From Saccharospirillum sp. (GTDB lineage Bacteria; Pseudomonadota; Gammaproteobacteria; Pseudomonadales; Natronospirillaceae): 64,000 bases of DNA. The translations under genes and the position numbers were made by a program. The stretch's first letter is position 1, and every line of letters starts with the position of its first letter. The notes under the pieces were generated by a model. It saw only the letters and a program-made list of their open reading frames with translations, had not been told where the DNA came from and made no database searches. Shown here piece by piece: positions 25,380-34,046 of the stretch. The stretch is taken from assembly GCA_018402545.1 (NCBI GenBank), contig JAGYIL010000002.1, forward strand, positions 186,001-250,000. The letters run 5' to 3'.

Positions 25380-26113
25380 AGCCGTTTGACCGTCGCCTCG
25401 AAACGGTAGCCGATGCCGCGCTCGGTTTTAATGTAGTGCGGCGCCTTGGGGTTGGGTTCGAGCTTGCGGCGCAGGCGCAGTATCAGAACGTCGATGGTGC
25501 GATCGAAGGATTCGGTTTGAGTGCCGTGGGTCTTTTCCAGCAAATAATCCCGACTTAGCACACGGTTCGCCGACGATAGCAGCACATTCAACAAATTGAA
25601 CTCACCATAGGTCAGGTCGACCATCTCGCCGGCCGGGTTCAGCAGCGTGCGCCGCGTCAGATCGAGGCACCAGCCATCGAACACCAGGCCTTTGGATACC
25701 CGCTGCTCCAGGGTTTTCGGCGTCTGGCTCAGTTGGGTACTGCGCCGCAGCAGAGCCCGCACCCGGGCGACAATCTCGCGCAGATTGAACGGTTTCATCA
25801 TAAAGTCGTCGGCGGCGACTTCGAGGCCGAGAATGCGATCGGTCTCATCGCCCTTGCCGGTGAGCATCATGATCGGCACGGCCGAATCACGACGGATATC
25901 CTGCGCCACGCGCAAACCGCTTTCGTGTTCCAGCTTCAAATCGAGCAAGATCAGATCGGCCGGGTCCTGCGCTTGCAGGCCCAGCAGCGCCTGGCCCGTT
26001 TGAACGGGCGTAACCCGGTAGCCCTCCAGCGTCAGGGTGTCGGTCAGTACCTGCAGGATGTCCGGGTCGTCATCGACGATGGCAATGTGATGCGCCTGGG
26101 GGGTTGCGGCCAT
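25376..26113 (-). CDS. OmpR-family response regulator, TorR-like
   Basis: The receiver domain (IVDDDPDILQVL, phospho-acceptor in LILLDLKLEHESG, Lys in MMKPFNLREIVARVR) is followed by a winged helix (LTYGEFNLLNVLLSSANRVLSRDYLLEKTHG ... DVLILRLRRKLE ... ERGIGYRF). The ATG at 26113 has GGAG at good spacing and is preferred over the one at 26137. It is the first gene of a two-gene operon with the hybrid kinase. Target genes are not evident. Confidence 0.88.
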   Translation of the reverse strand: MAATPQAHHIAIVDDDPDILQVLTDTLTLEGYRVTPVQTGQALLGLQAQDPADLILLDLKLEHESGLRVAQDIRRDSAVPIMMLTGKGDETDRILGLEVAADDFMMKPFNLREIVARVRALLRRSTQLSQTPKTLEQRVSKGLVFDGWCLDLTRRTLLNPAGEMVDLTYGEFNLLNVLLSSANRVLSRDYLLEKTHGTQTESFDRTIDVLILRLRRKLEPNPKAPHYIKTERGIGYRFEATVKRL

Positions 26114-26320
26114 CGGTTTCTCCGGGCTTTTTATCATTATGGTGCCAGGTGAGTCTGTGTATGCGCGTTCGCGCCACTCAGTGACGCATTGGAATGTTAA
26201 CAGAGTATTTCAAACACGACCCCAAACCCGTGGGGGAAAGCCGTGAAGTGTGGAGCCGGTCGCAGATGTAAAGCCGGCACCATGCCATTCTAGGCCATTC
26301 CTCCCAAGCCGAATGATGTC

Positions 26321-27064
26321 ATGACAACCCCTGCAAACCGCTCCCGACTGGCCCCGTTCAGGCTGGCCCCATGCACTGCGTTGCTCGCCTTACTGGTCGC
26401 TGGTTGCCAGCCGGAAACCGCCAGCGACGACAGCGGCGATACGTCCGATCCGGTCGATACTGATGACAGCGGCACCTTTGAGCTGGCGCTGGCGGTGCGA
26501 TCGCTCAGTTATACCCAGGCTAACCCGGGGCCGACTCAGGCCGTGCTGGATGTGCGCATACCGACAGAAGCCACCGTACAACTGGTGTTGAACGATGAGT
26601 TGATCGAAGAATGGGATACCGGGGATTCTTGCATTGTATTCCCGGCTTTTACTCAGTGTGCAGACTACCTCGACCAGTCTCTGCCGGTCATGATCGAGAC
26701 AGGGGGCGAGCAGCATTTTGAACTGACGGCGTTAAAAGGCGGCGACTGGAAAACCGTGACCTTTGAGCGCGACCTTACGTTGGGGCAATGCATCAGCAAT
26801 GAGGCGTTTTACAACACAGAGGTCCAGGGTGTTCTGCAGAGTCAATGCAGCTCATGCCACAACGGTGGCAACCCGGTGTTCAGTGCCGAGGCCAGTTGGG
26901 CGCAGTTTGAAACGACGATTTTCAACTCAACGCACCGGTTGTATCAGGCGCCCTCCCATCAGGAGAATGGTCACAACGCCAAGCCACTGGAGCCTTACGA
27001 CGAAGACTACCGGGCCATAGCAGAGCTTGTCTGGCGTTCGCTCAATGAATTTGAGTGCTCATAG
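26321..27064 (+). CDS. Lipoprotein with a single heme-binding (CxxCH) motif
   Basis: This 247-residue protein has a lipoprotein signal (ALLALLVAGC), an acidic Ser/Asp-rich linker (DDSGDTSDPVDTDDSG), a region of possible beta-sheet (about 50-150), and a C-terminal part with one c-type heme motif, QCSSCHNGG (near residue 185). The family is not recognised. It may carry electrons at the periplasmic face or outer membrane. It stands alone, after a 207-bp gap from the response regulator start in the opposite direction. Confidence 0.7.
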   Translation: MTTPANRSRLAPFRLAPCTALLALLVAGCQPETASDDSGDTSDPVDTDDSGTFELALAVRSLSYTQANPGPTQAVLDVRIPTEATVQLVLNDELIEEWDTGDSCIVFPAFTQCADYLDQSLPVMIETGGEQHFELTALKGGDWKTVTFERDLTLGQCISNEAFYNTEVQGVLQSQCSSCHNGGNPVFSAEASWAQFETTIFNSTHRLYQAPSHQENGHNAKPLEPYDEDYRAIAELVWRSLNEFECS

Positions 27065-27130
27065 CCACCGAGCTCAATTCTCGAGTTTCGGAGTTTGGGT
27101 TGATTCAGTGGCTATCTTCCGCAGCGGTTA

Positions 27131-27223
27131 CCGATGATGCCTCTGCGGGGTCGGCGTGAACCCTTCCATGGGGCCTAGACCGCAACATCCATGTTGCGGA
27201 CTACCCCGCAGAGACATCATCGG
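27131..27223. repeat. Nested inverted repeat (93 bp)
   Basis: The outer arms 27131-27151 and 27203-27223 are 21 bp with one mismatch (CCGATGATG/CATCATCGG at the ends, CTCTGCGGGGT/ACCCCGCAGAG inside). A perfect inner hairpin CCGCAACAT/ATGTTGCGG sits at 27180-27199. The element fills most of the gap between two convergent genes. It looks like a dispersed intergenic palindrome rather than a simple terminator, as it has no T tract. Confidence 0.75.
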
Positions 27224-27303
27224 CACCCGCCGCTCGCTATGTGCGAACCCTGAAACTTGAGATCACAACTCAGAATTGGTTAAGTGGCTAAGGTTTGCAT
27301 GGC

Positions 27304-29193
27304 TTACCCACGAGAAAGCGCGAACTTAATAAAATCGGCTTCCGGCATTGGTCGGGCCCAGTAATACCCCTGCCCCTGAGTGCACCCGAGCCTGGCCAGT
27401 AATTCGGCTTCAGCCTGGGTTTCGGCGCCTTCGGCCACGGTAGTCAGGTTGAGGCTGCTGGCCATTTGAATAATGGCGGTAACGATGGCGGTGTCTTGCG
27501 GGCTCAGTTGCAACTGCGACACAAACGACCGGTCGATTTTCAGCGTGCTGATTTTCATCTTGTTCAGATAACCCAGGTTGGAATAGCCAGTCCCGAAATC
27601 GTCGATCGAGAAAGTAACGCCGAGCGCCTGCAACCGGTGAAAGGTGTGGTCGATGTCTTCTCCGGGCTCCATCAGCATCGATTCGGTGATTTCAATTTCC
27701 AGCCGGTGAGGCTCGATGCCGGATTCCGTCAGAGCCTGTTCAACCACCCGATCAAGGTTGCCGCGCTTGAATTGCAATGACGATACATTAACCGCCATGG
27801 TCAGCCCCGGCAGGCCGACCGAATCAAAGCGGCTTAGTGCCCCGGTGGCCTGTTGCATCACCCACATGCCGATTTCAATGATAAGACCCGACCGTTCAGC
27901 CAGGCTGATAAACTCAATGGGCGGAACATTACCGCGCGTCGGGTGTTGCCAGCGCAACAGGGCTTCACAACCGCACAGCTTGCCCGTTTTCAGGTCGATT
28001 TTGGGTTGGTAGTGCAACGCAAGCTCGTTGCCTTGTAATGCCTTGCGCAGATCGGAAATGAGTTTGACCTGTGCCTGGGCGTCGTTGTTCATGCTGGTAT
28101 TGTAATAGCGAATGCCATCGCGACCGGCGCGCTTCGATTCGTACATGGCCATATCGGCCTTGCCTAGCAGGGTGGCGAAGTCTGTGCCGTCGTCCGGCGC
28201 TATGGCGATGCCAATAGAAGCCGTAGTGGTCAGCTCGTGGCCTTGCAGCAACATGGGTTCGCGCAGCGTCTGCAGCAGCTCATCCGCCCGGGAGATAATG
28301 GATTCACCCGGCGGCAAATCAGGCATCAGCACCACGAATTCGTCGCCACCAAAGCGTGAGACGGCATCCGATGTGCGCACTTCATCCACCAGCCGCTGGG
28401 CAATCTGAATCAGGTATTCGTCGCCAGCGCTGTGGCCGAGTGAATCGTTGATGGGTTTGAAGTTATCGAGATCGATAAACAACAGCGCCACCGACTGACC
28501 TTCACGCTCACTGTGACGCAGCATCAATTCAAACTGCTCGGCAGCTAGCGTGCGATTGGGCAGACCGGTCAGGCTATCGTGATTGACCAGGGCCTCAACC
28601 CGTGCCTGCGATTCCTGGCGACGCTGGTTTTCCTCACCCAGTTGGGTGACCAGATGGCGGATGTCGTTGATCAGCAGGCGAATACAGTAGGCTGTCGTCA
28701 ACAGGATCAACACCAGCAAAATAGCCACGTTGATGTTGCTCTCGACCGGTCGGGCCTGATGCAGCCCCATCGAATTGGCGCCACCAAGTACCAGCAAACT
28801 AACAATCATAACCGCCAGCAAACCAATAAAAATACGCCGGTTACCTATGATGCTCGCAACAACCAGAATGCCGGGGTAACCGAGCACGGCTTCATCGCGC
28901 AGGCCATCGCTGTTCCATAAAAAGTAGTAACACAGGCCGGTCATCAGCCCGAGCATCCAGGTGGCGGCCAGCTGATAGCGCTGCTGGCGCACCAGCCAAA
29001 GACTCAGAAACAACAGTATCGCAGCCGCTGCCATTGCCAGCGCTGAGGAAACGCGGCCGAGTGCCATGCTTTGTACGGTCGCAACCAGCAGGAAAATCTG
29101 CAGGGCCCAGAACATCTGGTTGAGACGTTCGTGATGCAGCTGTCTGACCAGCGGCGACCGGCCAGGCTGATCTGAATTGTGTTCTGATGCCAT
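27304..29193 (-). CDS. Membrane GGDEF-EAL cyclic-di-GMP enzyme
   Basis: About six hydrophobic helices (residues 25-180) lead into a GGDEF domain (about 205-365: HDSLTGLPNR, SRFGGDEFVVLMPD, with an RTSD inhibitory-site motif just upstream) and an EAL domain (about 385-625: CEALLRWQHP, VNVSSLQF, EITES, DDFGTGYSNL, LKIDRSFV, AEGAE). All main catalytic motifs look intact in both domains, so it could make or break c-di-GMP. The ATG at 29193 is used; the upstream codon at 29202 is TTG. It is divergent from the ABC operon at 29559. Confidence 0.9.
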   Translation of the reverse strand: MASEHNSDQPGRSPLVRQLHHERLNQMFWALQIFLLVATVQSMALGRVSSALAMAAAAILLFLSLWLVRQQRYQLAATWMLGLMTGLCYYFLWNSDGLRDEAVLGYPGILVVASIIGNRRIFIGLLAVMIVSLLVLGGANSMGLHQARPVESNINVAILLVLILLTTAYCIRLLINDIRHLVTQLGEENQRRQESQARVEALVNHDSLTGLPNRTLAAEQFELMLRHSEREGQSVALLFIDLDNFKPINDSLGHSAGDEYLIQIAQRLVDEVRTSDAVSRFGGDEFVVLMPDLPPGESIISRADELLQTLREPMLLQGHELTTTASIGIAIAPDDGTDFATLLGKADMAMYESKRAGRDGIRYYNTSMNNDAQAQVKLISDLRKALQGNELALHYQPKIDLKTGKLCGCEALLRWQHPTRGNVPPIEFISLAERSGLIIEIGMWVMQQATGALSRFDSVGLPGLTMAVNVSSLQFKRGNLDRVVEQALTESGIEPHRLEIEITESMLMEPGEDIDHTFHRLQALGVTFSIDDFGTGYSNLGYLNKMKISTLKIDRSFVSQLQLSPQDTAIVTAIIQMASSLNLTTVAEGAETQAEAELLARLGCTQGQGYYWARPMPEADFIKFALSRG

Positions 29194-29349
29194 ACCACCC
29201 AACAGAAATCATGTGAAGAAAACGGGTTGATTGAACCCTACCGAAACAGTCTAGCCTGAAATGGCTGGTTCGTGGATGCACCGGGCGGTTATTCCCGCAG
29301 AACCGCCGTTAATGCAACAGAACAGCAGGCAAGCGCCGCGCCAAAACGG

Positions 29350-29457
29350 TGCACACCCTGGTGCAGGGTGATCGACTTGGTGCGCAGTGAAGGCGGCAGT
29401 ATCGGGACCACGCCGGTAAAACCCCGTGATACCGGGCCTCTGAAACGATTGTTTCAG
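29350..29457 (+). promoter_or_regulatory. Dyads upstream of the sigma-54-type promoter
   Basis: TGCACACCCTGGTGCA (29350-29365) resembles NtrC enhancer sites, though the spacer is one base shorter than the usual one. CTGAAAC (29440-29446) and GTTTCAG (29451-29457) form a perfect palindrome 34 bp before the -24 box. These could bind the activator and a repressor respectively; both assignments are inference. The 356-bp gap between 29203 and 29558 holds no gene. Confidence 0.4.
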
Positions 29458-29490
29458 CCTAACGTCGATTTGAATGATTGTTCGGCCATC

Positions 29491-29506
29491 TGGCCTGCCC
29501 TTTGCA
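29491..29506 (+). promoter_or_regulatory. Sigma-54 (-24/-12) promoter
   Basis: TGGCCTGCCCTTTGCA has GG and GC separated by exactly 10 bases and matches TGGCACG-N4-TTGCA except at two positions. It lies 52 bp before the ATG of the binding-protein gene, leaving about 40 bases of leader. It would place the operon under RpoN and an enhancer-binding activator. Confidence 0.65.
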
Positions 29507-29558
29507 ATATCCCTGTACCGGCTCCGGCCAATCCTAAAGCCACACACAGGGGAACACC

Positions 29559-30563
29559 ATGAACAAAGCATCTCTGGTTGCCAGCGTCGTTGCATTGCTT
29601 AGCGCCACGGCCGCTTCTGCGACCGATATCAAATTTGCACTAGACTGGAAATTCGAAGGCCCTGCAGCGCCCTACCTGATGGCCATGGACCGTGGCTACT
29701 ATGAGGAAGAAGGCCTGGACGTCAGTATCGATACCGGTACCGGCTCGCTGGAGGCCATTCCCCGGGTTGGCTCAGGCACTTACCAGATGGGCTTTGCCGA
29801 CATCAATTCGCTGATTAAATTCCGCGACCAGGACACTGACGTGCCGGTTCAGGCGATCATGATGGTGTACGATGCGCCGCCGTTTGCCATTGTCGGGCGC
29901 AAGAGCCTGGGCGTGATGGAACCTGCCGACCTTGAAGGCAAAACGCTGGGCGCACCGGCCACCGACGGCGCCTTCGCCCAATGGCCAGCCTTTGTGCAGT
30001 CCAATAACCTCGATGCCAGCCAGATCACCATCGAAAACGTCGGCTTCCCGGTACGTGAGCCCATGCTGGCCCAGGGCGATGTCGACGCCATTACCGGCTT
30101 CTCGTTTTCCTCCTACATTAACCTGAAATCCAAGGGCGTCGATGCCGATGACATCAGCGTTATGCTGATGAGCGATTACGGCCTGAAACTCTATGGCAAC
30201 GCCATCATCGTTAACCCGACCTTTGCCGAAGAAAACCCGGAAGCGGTCACCGCCTTTCTGCGGGCCACCATTCGCGGCTGGCGCGACACCATCGCCGACC
30301 CGGAAGCCGCTGTTGACTACGTGCTGGCCCACAACAGCATTGCCCGCAAAGAGGTTGAACTGGAACGGCTGATCATGTCGATCGACGACAACATCCTCAC
30401 CGATGCCGTTATTGCCAATGGCATGGGCGACATCGACCCCGAACGCATGCGCGAGGCCATCGACCAGATTGGAATCGCCTACAGCTTCAACAACAAACCC
30501 GAGGTCGACGACATCTTCACCGATGCCTATTTGCCCAGCGCTGAAGAGCGGATGCTGCAATGA
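29559..30563 (+). CDS. NMT1/THI5-like ABC transporter substrate-binding protein
   Basis: This 334-residue protein has a signal peptide (ending ATAASA-TD) and the NMT1/SsuA-like binding fold: IKFALDWKFEGPAAPYLMAMDRGYYEEEGLDVSIDTGTGS, RVGSGTYQMGFADINSLI and LEGKTLGAPATDGAFAQWPAFV. It is the first gene of an operon with an ATPase, a permease and two amide hydrolases, so its ligand is probably a nitrogen compound those enzymes handle. A 185-bp gap holding a long palindrome separates it from the ATPase gene, which may set a high level of binding protein relative to the membrane parts. Confidence 0.88.
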   Translation: MNKASLVASVVALLSATAASATDIKFALDWKFEGPAAPYLMAMDRGYYEEEGLDVSIDTGTGSLEAIPRVGSGTYQMGFADINSLIKFRDQDTDVPVQAIMMVYDAPPFAIVGRKSLGVMEPADLEGKTLGAPATDGAFAQWPAFVQSNNLDASQITIENVGFPVREPMLAQGDVDAITGFSFSSYINLKSKGVDADDISVMLMSDYGLKLYGNAIIVNPTFAEENPEAVTAFLRATIRGWRDTIADPEAAVDYVLAHNSIARKEVELERLIMSIDDNILTDAVIANGMGDIDPERMREAIDQIGIAYSFNNKPEVDDIFTDAYLPSAEERMLQ

Positions 30564-30612
30564 TTTTAAGACCGCACCGTTCGGGATTTATTGGGTAACC
30601 GCAAACCCAAAT

Positions 30613-30710
30613 TCCGTTCGGGGTGAGCCTGTCGAACCCCCTTGGGGGCATGGTGGAACCGGTGACTAGTCATGTTCCCCAAGGCCCTTCGACAGGCTCA
30701 GGGCGAACGG
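30613..30710. repeat. Long intergenic palindromic repeat, copy 1
   Basis: Arms of about 39 bp face each other: CCGTTCGGGGTGAGCCTGTC at 30613 onward and GACAGGCTCAGGGCGAACGG ending at 30710. The CCTTGGGG/CCCCAAGG segments pair in the middle. In each arm a GGG/CCC pair is exchanged, so each arm can also fold on itself. The same unit recurs at 35245-35336 and, split by an insertion sequence, at 35366/36766. Confidence 0.85.
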
Positions 30711-30747
30711 TTGTTGGACACTTCCACTTTCAAGACAGGCCCGCAGT

Positions 30748-31566
30748 ATGAGTGTGATTGATATAGAAGGCTTACGCCTCGGCTACGGTGGCATGGCCCC
30801 GGAACAGCTGGTGCTCAACGGCATCGACCTGCACATCGACAGCGGCGAATTCGCCGCCATTGTCGGCCCGAGCGGCTGTGGCAAGTCGACCTTCATGAAA
30901 CTGCTATCCGGCTTGCTGACCCCTCAGGAAGGCCAGATTCTGATCGACAACGAACCGGTCACCGGGCCACGCAGCCAGGTCGGCATGGCGTTTCAGAATG
31001 CCATCATGCTGCCCTGGCGCACCACGCTCGATAACATCCTGCTGCCGCTGGAAGTGGCGCCGGCCACCAAGTCGGACTTTCGCCACCGCAAGGCCCAGTA
31101 CCGGCGCCAGGCTGAAGATCTTCTGACGGCCGTTGGCCTCGAAGGCATGGGCAGCAAGTACCCCTGGGAGTTGTCTGGCGGTATGCGCCAGCGGGCTTCT
31201 CTGTGTCGCGCCATGATTCACGAACCGCCGCTGTTGTTGCTCGACGAACCTTTCGGCGCACTCGATGCCTTTACCAAGGAAGAACTCTGGCTGGTGCTGC
31301 AGACGTTGCGCCAGCACCGGACCTTCACGGTGTTAATGGTCACCCATGACCTGACCGAGGCGGTCTACCTATCCGACACCGTTTATGTGATGAGCGCACG
31401 GCCAGGGCGCATGCTGGTGCGTCAGAACATCACCTTTGACCAGCCGCGCGACCTCGACATTCGCTTTGAACCCGGCTTTGTGAGCCATGTGCACGACCTG
31501 CGTGAGCACATTCGCGGCACCCGGGCACAGGCTGCTGCAAAACCAGTCGTGGGAGCCACCTCATGA
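30748..31566 (+). CDS. ABC transporter ATP-binding protein (SsuB/TauB type)
   Basis: Walker A GPSGCGKST, Q-loop AFQNAIMLPW, signature LSGGMRQRASLCRAM, Walker B LLLLDEPFGALDAFTKEEL and switch His VTHDLTEAVYLSD are all present in 272 residues. It belongs to the nitrate/sulfonate/pyrimidine importer class. The stop overlaps the permease start (ATGA), so they are translated together. Confidence 0.92.
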   Translation: MSVIDIEGLRLGYGGMAPEQLVLNGIDLHIDSGEFAAIVGPSGCGKSTFMKLLSGLLTPQEGQILIDNEPVTGPRSQVGMAFQNAIMLPWRTTLDNILLPLEVAPATKSDFRHRKAQYRRQAEDLLTAVGLEGMGSKYPWELSGGMRQRASLCRAMIHEPPLLLLDEPFGALDAFTKEELWLVLQTLRQHRTFTVLMVTHDLTEAVYLSDTVYVMSARPGRMLVRQNITFDQPRDLDIRFEPGFVSHVHDLREHIRGTRAQAAAKPVVGATS

Positions 31567-32399
31567 CCACTAGGACCCAATCAACACCGGCAACCGCCAC
31601 ACCACGTCCTTCACGTTTGCGGCACTGGCTTGGCTGGTTTCGCCGTGAAGAGGCGATGTCGTTCTGGATTATTATTGGCTTTTTCGTGGTCTGGGAAGCA
31701 GTCTGCCATCTGTTTTCCCTGCCCGTTTATTTTTTGCCGCCGCCGTCAGTGATTGCCCAGGCAGCGGTGGAATTTCAGCGCGCCCTGATGATCAATTCCA
31801 TTCAGACGCTGTGGACCACCATGGCTGGCTTTGGCTTCGCCGTGGTGTTCGGGCTGGTGCTCGGTGTTGCCGTCGGTGGTTCGCGCCGGCTTTACCGCGG
31901 GCTGTATCCGCTGATGGTGGGTTTTAATTCGGTACCCAAGGTCGCCCTGGTGCCCATTCTGGTGCTCTGGTTCGGCATCGGCTCGGTTCCGGCGATCATT
32001 ACCGCCTTTCTGATTTCGTTTTTCCCGATTGTGGTCAACGTCGCTACCGGCCTGGCCACCACTGAACCGGAAATGGACGACATACTGCGTGCCCTGGGTG
32101 CCAGCAAGCTGGATCGGCTGCTCAAAGTCGGCTTGCCCGGAGCGATGCCGCATTTTTTCGGCTCGCTTAAAGTGGCGATCACCCTGGCTTTTGTCGGTTC
32201 GGTCGTCTCTGAAACCGTGGCGGCCAATTCCGGGCTTGGCCACATGATGCTGATGGCCCAGGCCAACTTCGAAGTGCCGCTGGTGTTCGCCGGTTTGCTG
32301 GCGCTGGCCATTGAGGGGGTGCTGATGTACGCCCTGTTCGTGGTTATCGAAAAACGCATGACCGGCTGGGCCTTCCGGGCGCAGACCGCTCAGCAATGA
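31563..32399 (+). CDS. ABC transporter permease (SsuC/TauC type)
   Basis: This 278-residue BPD_transp_1 permease has about six helices and the EAA-like loop ALGASKLDRLLKVGLPGAMPHFFGSLKVA. Preceding segments FNSVPKVALVPILVLWFGIG and ITAFLISFFPIVVNVATG are typical of the class. It overlaps the ATPase gene by 4 bp and is followed 25 bp later by the gamma-glutamyltransferase-family gene, in one operon. Confidence 0.92.
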   Translation: MTTRTQSTPATATPRPSRLRHWLGWFRREEAMSFWIIIGFFVVWEAVCHLFSLPVYFLPPPSVIAQAAVEFQRALMINSIQTLWTTMAGFGFAVVFGLVLGVAVGGSRRLYRGLYPLMVGFNSVPKVALVPILVLWFGIGSVPAIITAFLISFFPIVVNVATGLATTEPEMDDILRALGASKLDRLLKVGLPGAMPHFFGSLKVAITLAFVGSVVSETVAANSGLGHMMLMAQANFEVPLVFAGLLALAIEGVLMYALFVVIEKRMTGWAFRAQTAQQ

Positions 32400-32424
32400 T
32401 TAACCGGGCAAGGAGCAAGCCGTA

Positions 32425-34017
32425 ATGATCCACACCAAACGCGCCCTCGGCGGCGCCTGTGTCGCGCCCCACCACAGCGCCGCCCAGGCCGGGCGGGATG
32501 TACTGCAGGAAGGTGGCAATGCGGTGGAAGCCATGGTCGCCGCTGCGGCCTCCATCGCCGTGGTGTACCCGCATATGAATGCGCTGGGTGGCGATGGCTT
32601 CTGGCTGATCAAACCGGCCAATGGCACACCCATCGCCATCGATGCCTGCGGTCCGGCAGCGCAAGCGGCCGATATCGATTTTTACACCGGTGCAGGCGAA
32701 GCCACCATCCCCAGCAGGGGCCCGCGCGCGGCCCTGACCGTCGCGGGCACCATCGGCGGCTGGCAGCAGGCATTGAAGGTCGCCCATCAACTCGGTGGCA
32801 ATACCCCAGTCTCTCGCTTACTCGCCCCTGCCGAACAGCAGGCGCGAGAAGGCATCGTGGTCAGCCAGAGCCAGGCCGCCCTGACGCGCGCCAAATTTGA
32901 CCAACTGGCTCAGCAACCCGGTTTTGCCGAGGTGTTTCTCAACAACGGCCAGCCACCTTCCGAAGGCGACATCCTGTACCAGCCCGATCTGGCGGACACA
33001 CTGGCGCAACTCAGCCGTGCCGGACTCGACGACTTTTACCGCGGTGACCTCGCCCAAACCCTGTCGCAAGGGCTGGAAGCACTCGGCAGTCCGGTGCGTC
33101 GTGCAGACCTTGAGGCGTTTCGGGCACGCCTGGTCGAGCCGCTGCACACCCGGCTGCAAGGCAGCACGATCTACAACCTGCCACCACCGACACAGGGGCT
33201 GGCGTCACTGATCATTCTCGGCCTGTTCGATCGACTGAACGTCACCGAAGGCGAAGGCTTTGACCACCTGCACGGCCTCATTGAAGCCACCAAGGCCGCG
33301 CTCACCGTGCGCGATCAGGAGTGCATCGACCCCGACTGGCTGACGGATTCACCGGCACGCTGGCTCACACCCGAGGCGCTGGACGAACAAGTCAAAACCC
33401 TATCAATGACCCAAGCCCGCCCCTGGCCCAACCCAACCAAACCTGGCGACACCGTCTGGCTGGGCTGCATCGACAAAGCCGGCAATGCGGTCAGCTTCAT
33501 TCAAAGCATCTACTGGGAATTCGGTTCGGGCGTCGTCGTACCGGGCACCGGCGTTACCTGGCAAAACCGGGGCACCAGCTTTTCGCTCGACCCGGCCGCC
33601 CGCAACGCCCTCAGCCCGGGCCGCCGACCCTTCCACACCCTGAACCCGGCCCTGGCCGAGTTCGACGATGGCCGCACCCTGGTGTACGGCACCATGGGTG
33701 GTGAAGGCCAGCCACAGACCCAGGCAGCCATCTTCAGTCGGTACGCGATGTTCGGACAATCGTTGCAGCAAGCCGTTACCGCGCCGCGCTGGCTGCTGGG
33801 CCGCACTTGGGGCGATACCGACACCCGACTAAAACTGGAAAACCGGTTCGACCCGGCGCTGATCGATCAACTGCGTACCGCCGGACACGACGTCGAAATA
33901 CTCGATGAAGCCTTCAGCGACACCCTGGGCCACGCCGGCGCCCTGGTGCACCGGCATGATGGCGTGATTGAAGGGGCGGCGGACCCCAGAGCCGATGGGC
34001 TGGTGGCTACGTTATAG
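32425..34017 (+). CDS. Gamma-glutamyltransferase-family Ntn-hydrolase, HpxW-like
   Basis: This 530-residue protein follows the GGT fold: HHSAAQAGRDVLQEGGNAVEA and MNALGGDGFWLI at the N-terminus, LPPPTQGLASLI in the middle, and the self-cleavage site GDTVWLGCIDKAGNAVSFIQ with Thr near residue 343 as the predicted nucleophile of the small subunit. No signal peptide is seen, so it is cytoplasmic, unlike the usual periplasmic GGT. The best-known cytoplasmic relative is HpxW, which deaminates oxamate in purine-nitrogen use. The flanking importer and amidase support a role in releasing ammonia from an imported amide. The substrate is inferred. AAGGAG precedes the ATG. Confidence 0.8.
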   Translation: MIHTKRALGGACVAPHHSAAQAGRDVLQEGGNAVEAMVAAAASIAVVYPHMNALGGDGFWLIKPANGTPIAIDACGPAAQAADIDFYTGAGEATIPSRGPRAALTVAGTIGGWQQALKVAHQLGGNTPVSRLLAPAEQQAREGIVVSQSQAALTRAKFDQLAQQPGFAEVFLNNGQPPSEGDILYQPDLADTLAQLSRAGLDDFYRGDLAQTLSQGLEALGSPVRRADLEAFRARLVEPLHTRLQGSTIYNLPPPTQGLASLIILGLFDRLNVTEGEGFDHLHGLIEATKAALTVRDQECIDPDWLTDSPARWLTPEALDEQVKTLSMTQARPWPNPTKPGDTVWLGCIDKAGNAVSFIQSIYWEFGSGVVVPGTGVTWQNRGTSFSLDPAARNALSPGRRPFHTLNPALAEFDDGRTLVYGTMGGEGQPQTQAAIFSRYAMFGQSLQQAVTAPRWLLGRTWGDTDTRLKLENRFDPALIDQLRTAGHDVEILDEAFSDTLGHAGALVHRHDGVIEGAADPRADGLVATL

Positions 34018-34046
34018 CGGGCCCTTAATCTTACAGAGGAAATGCC

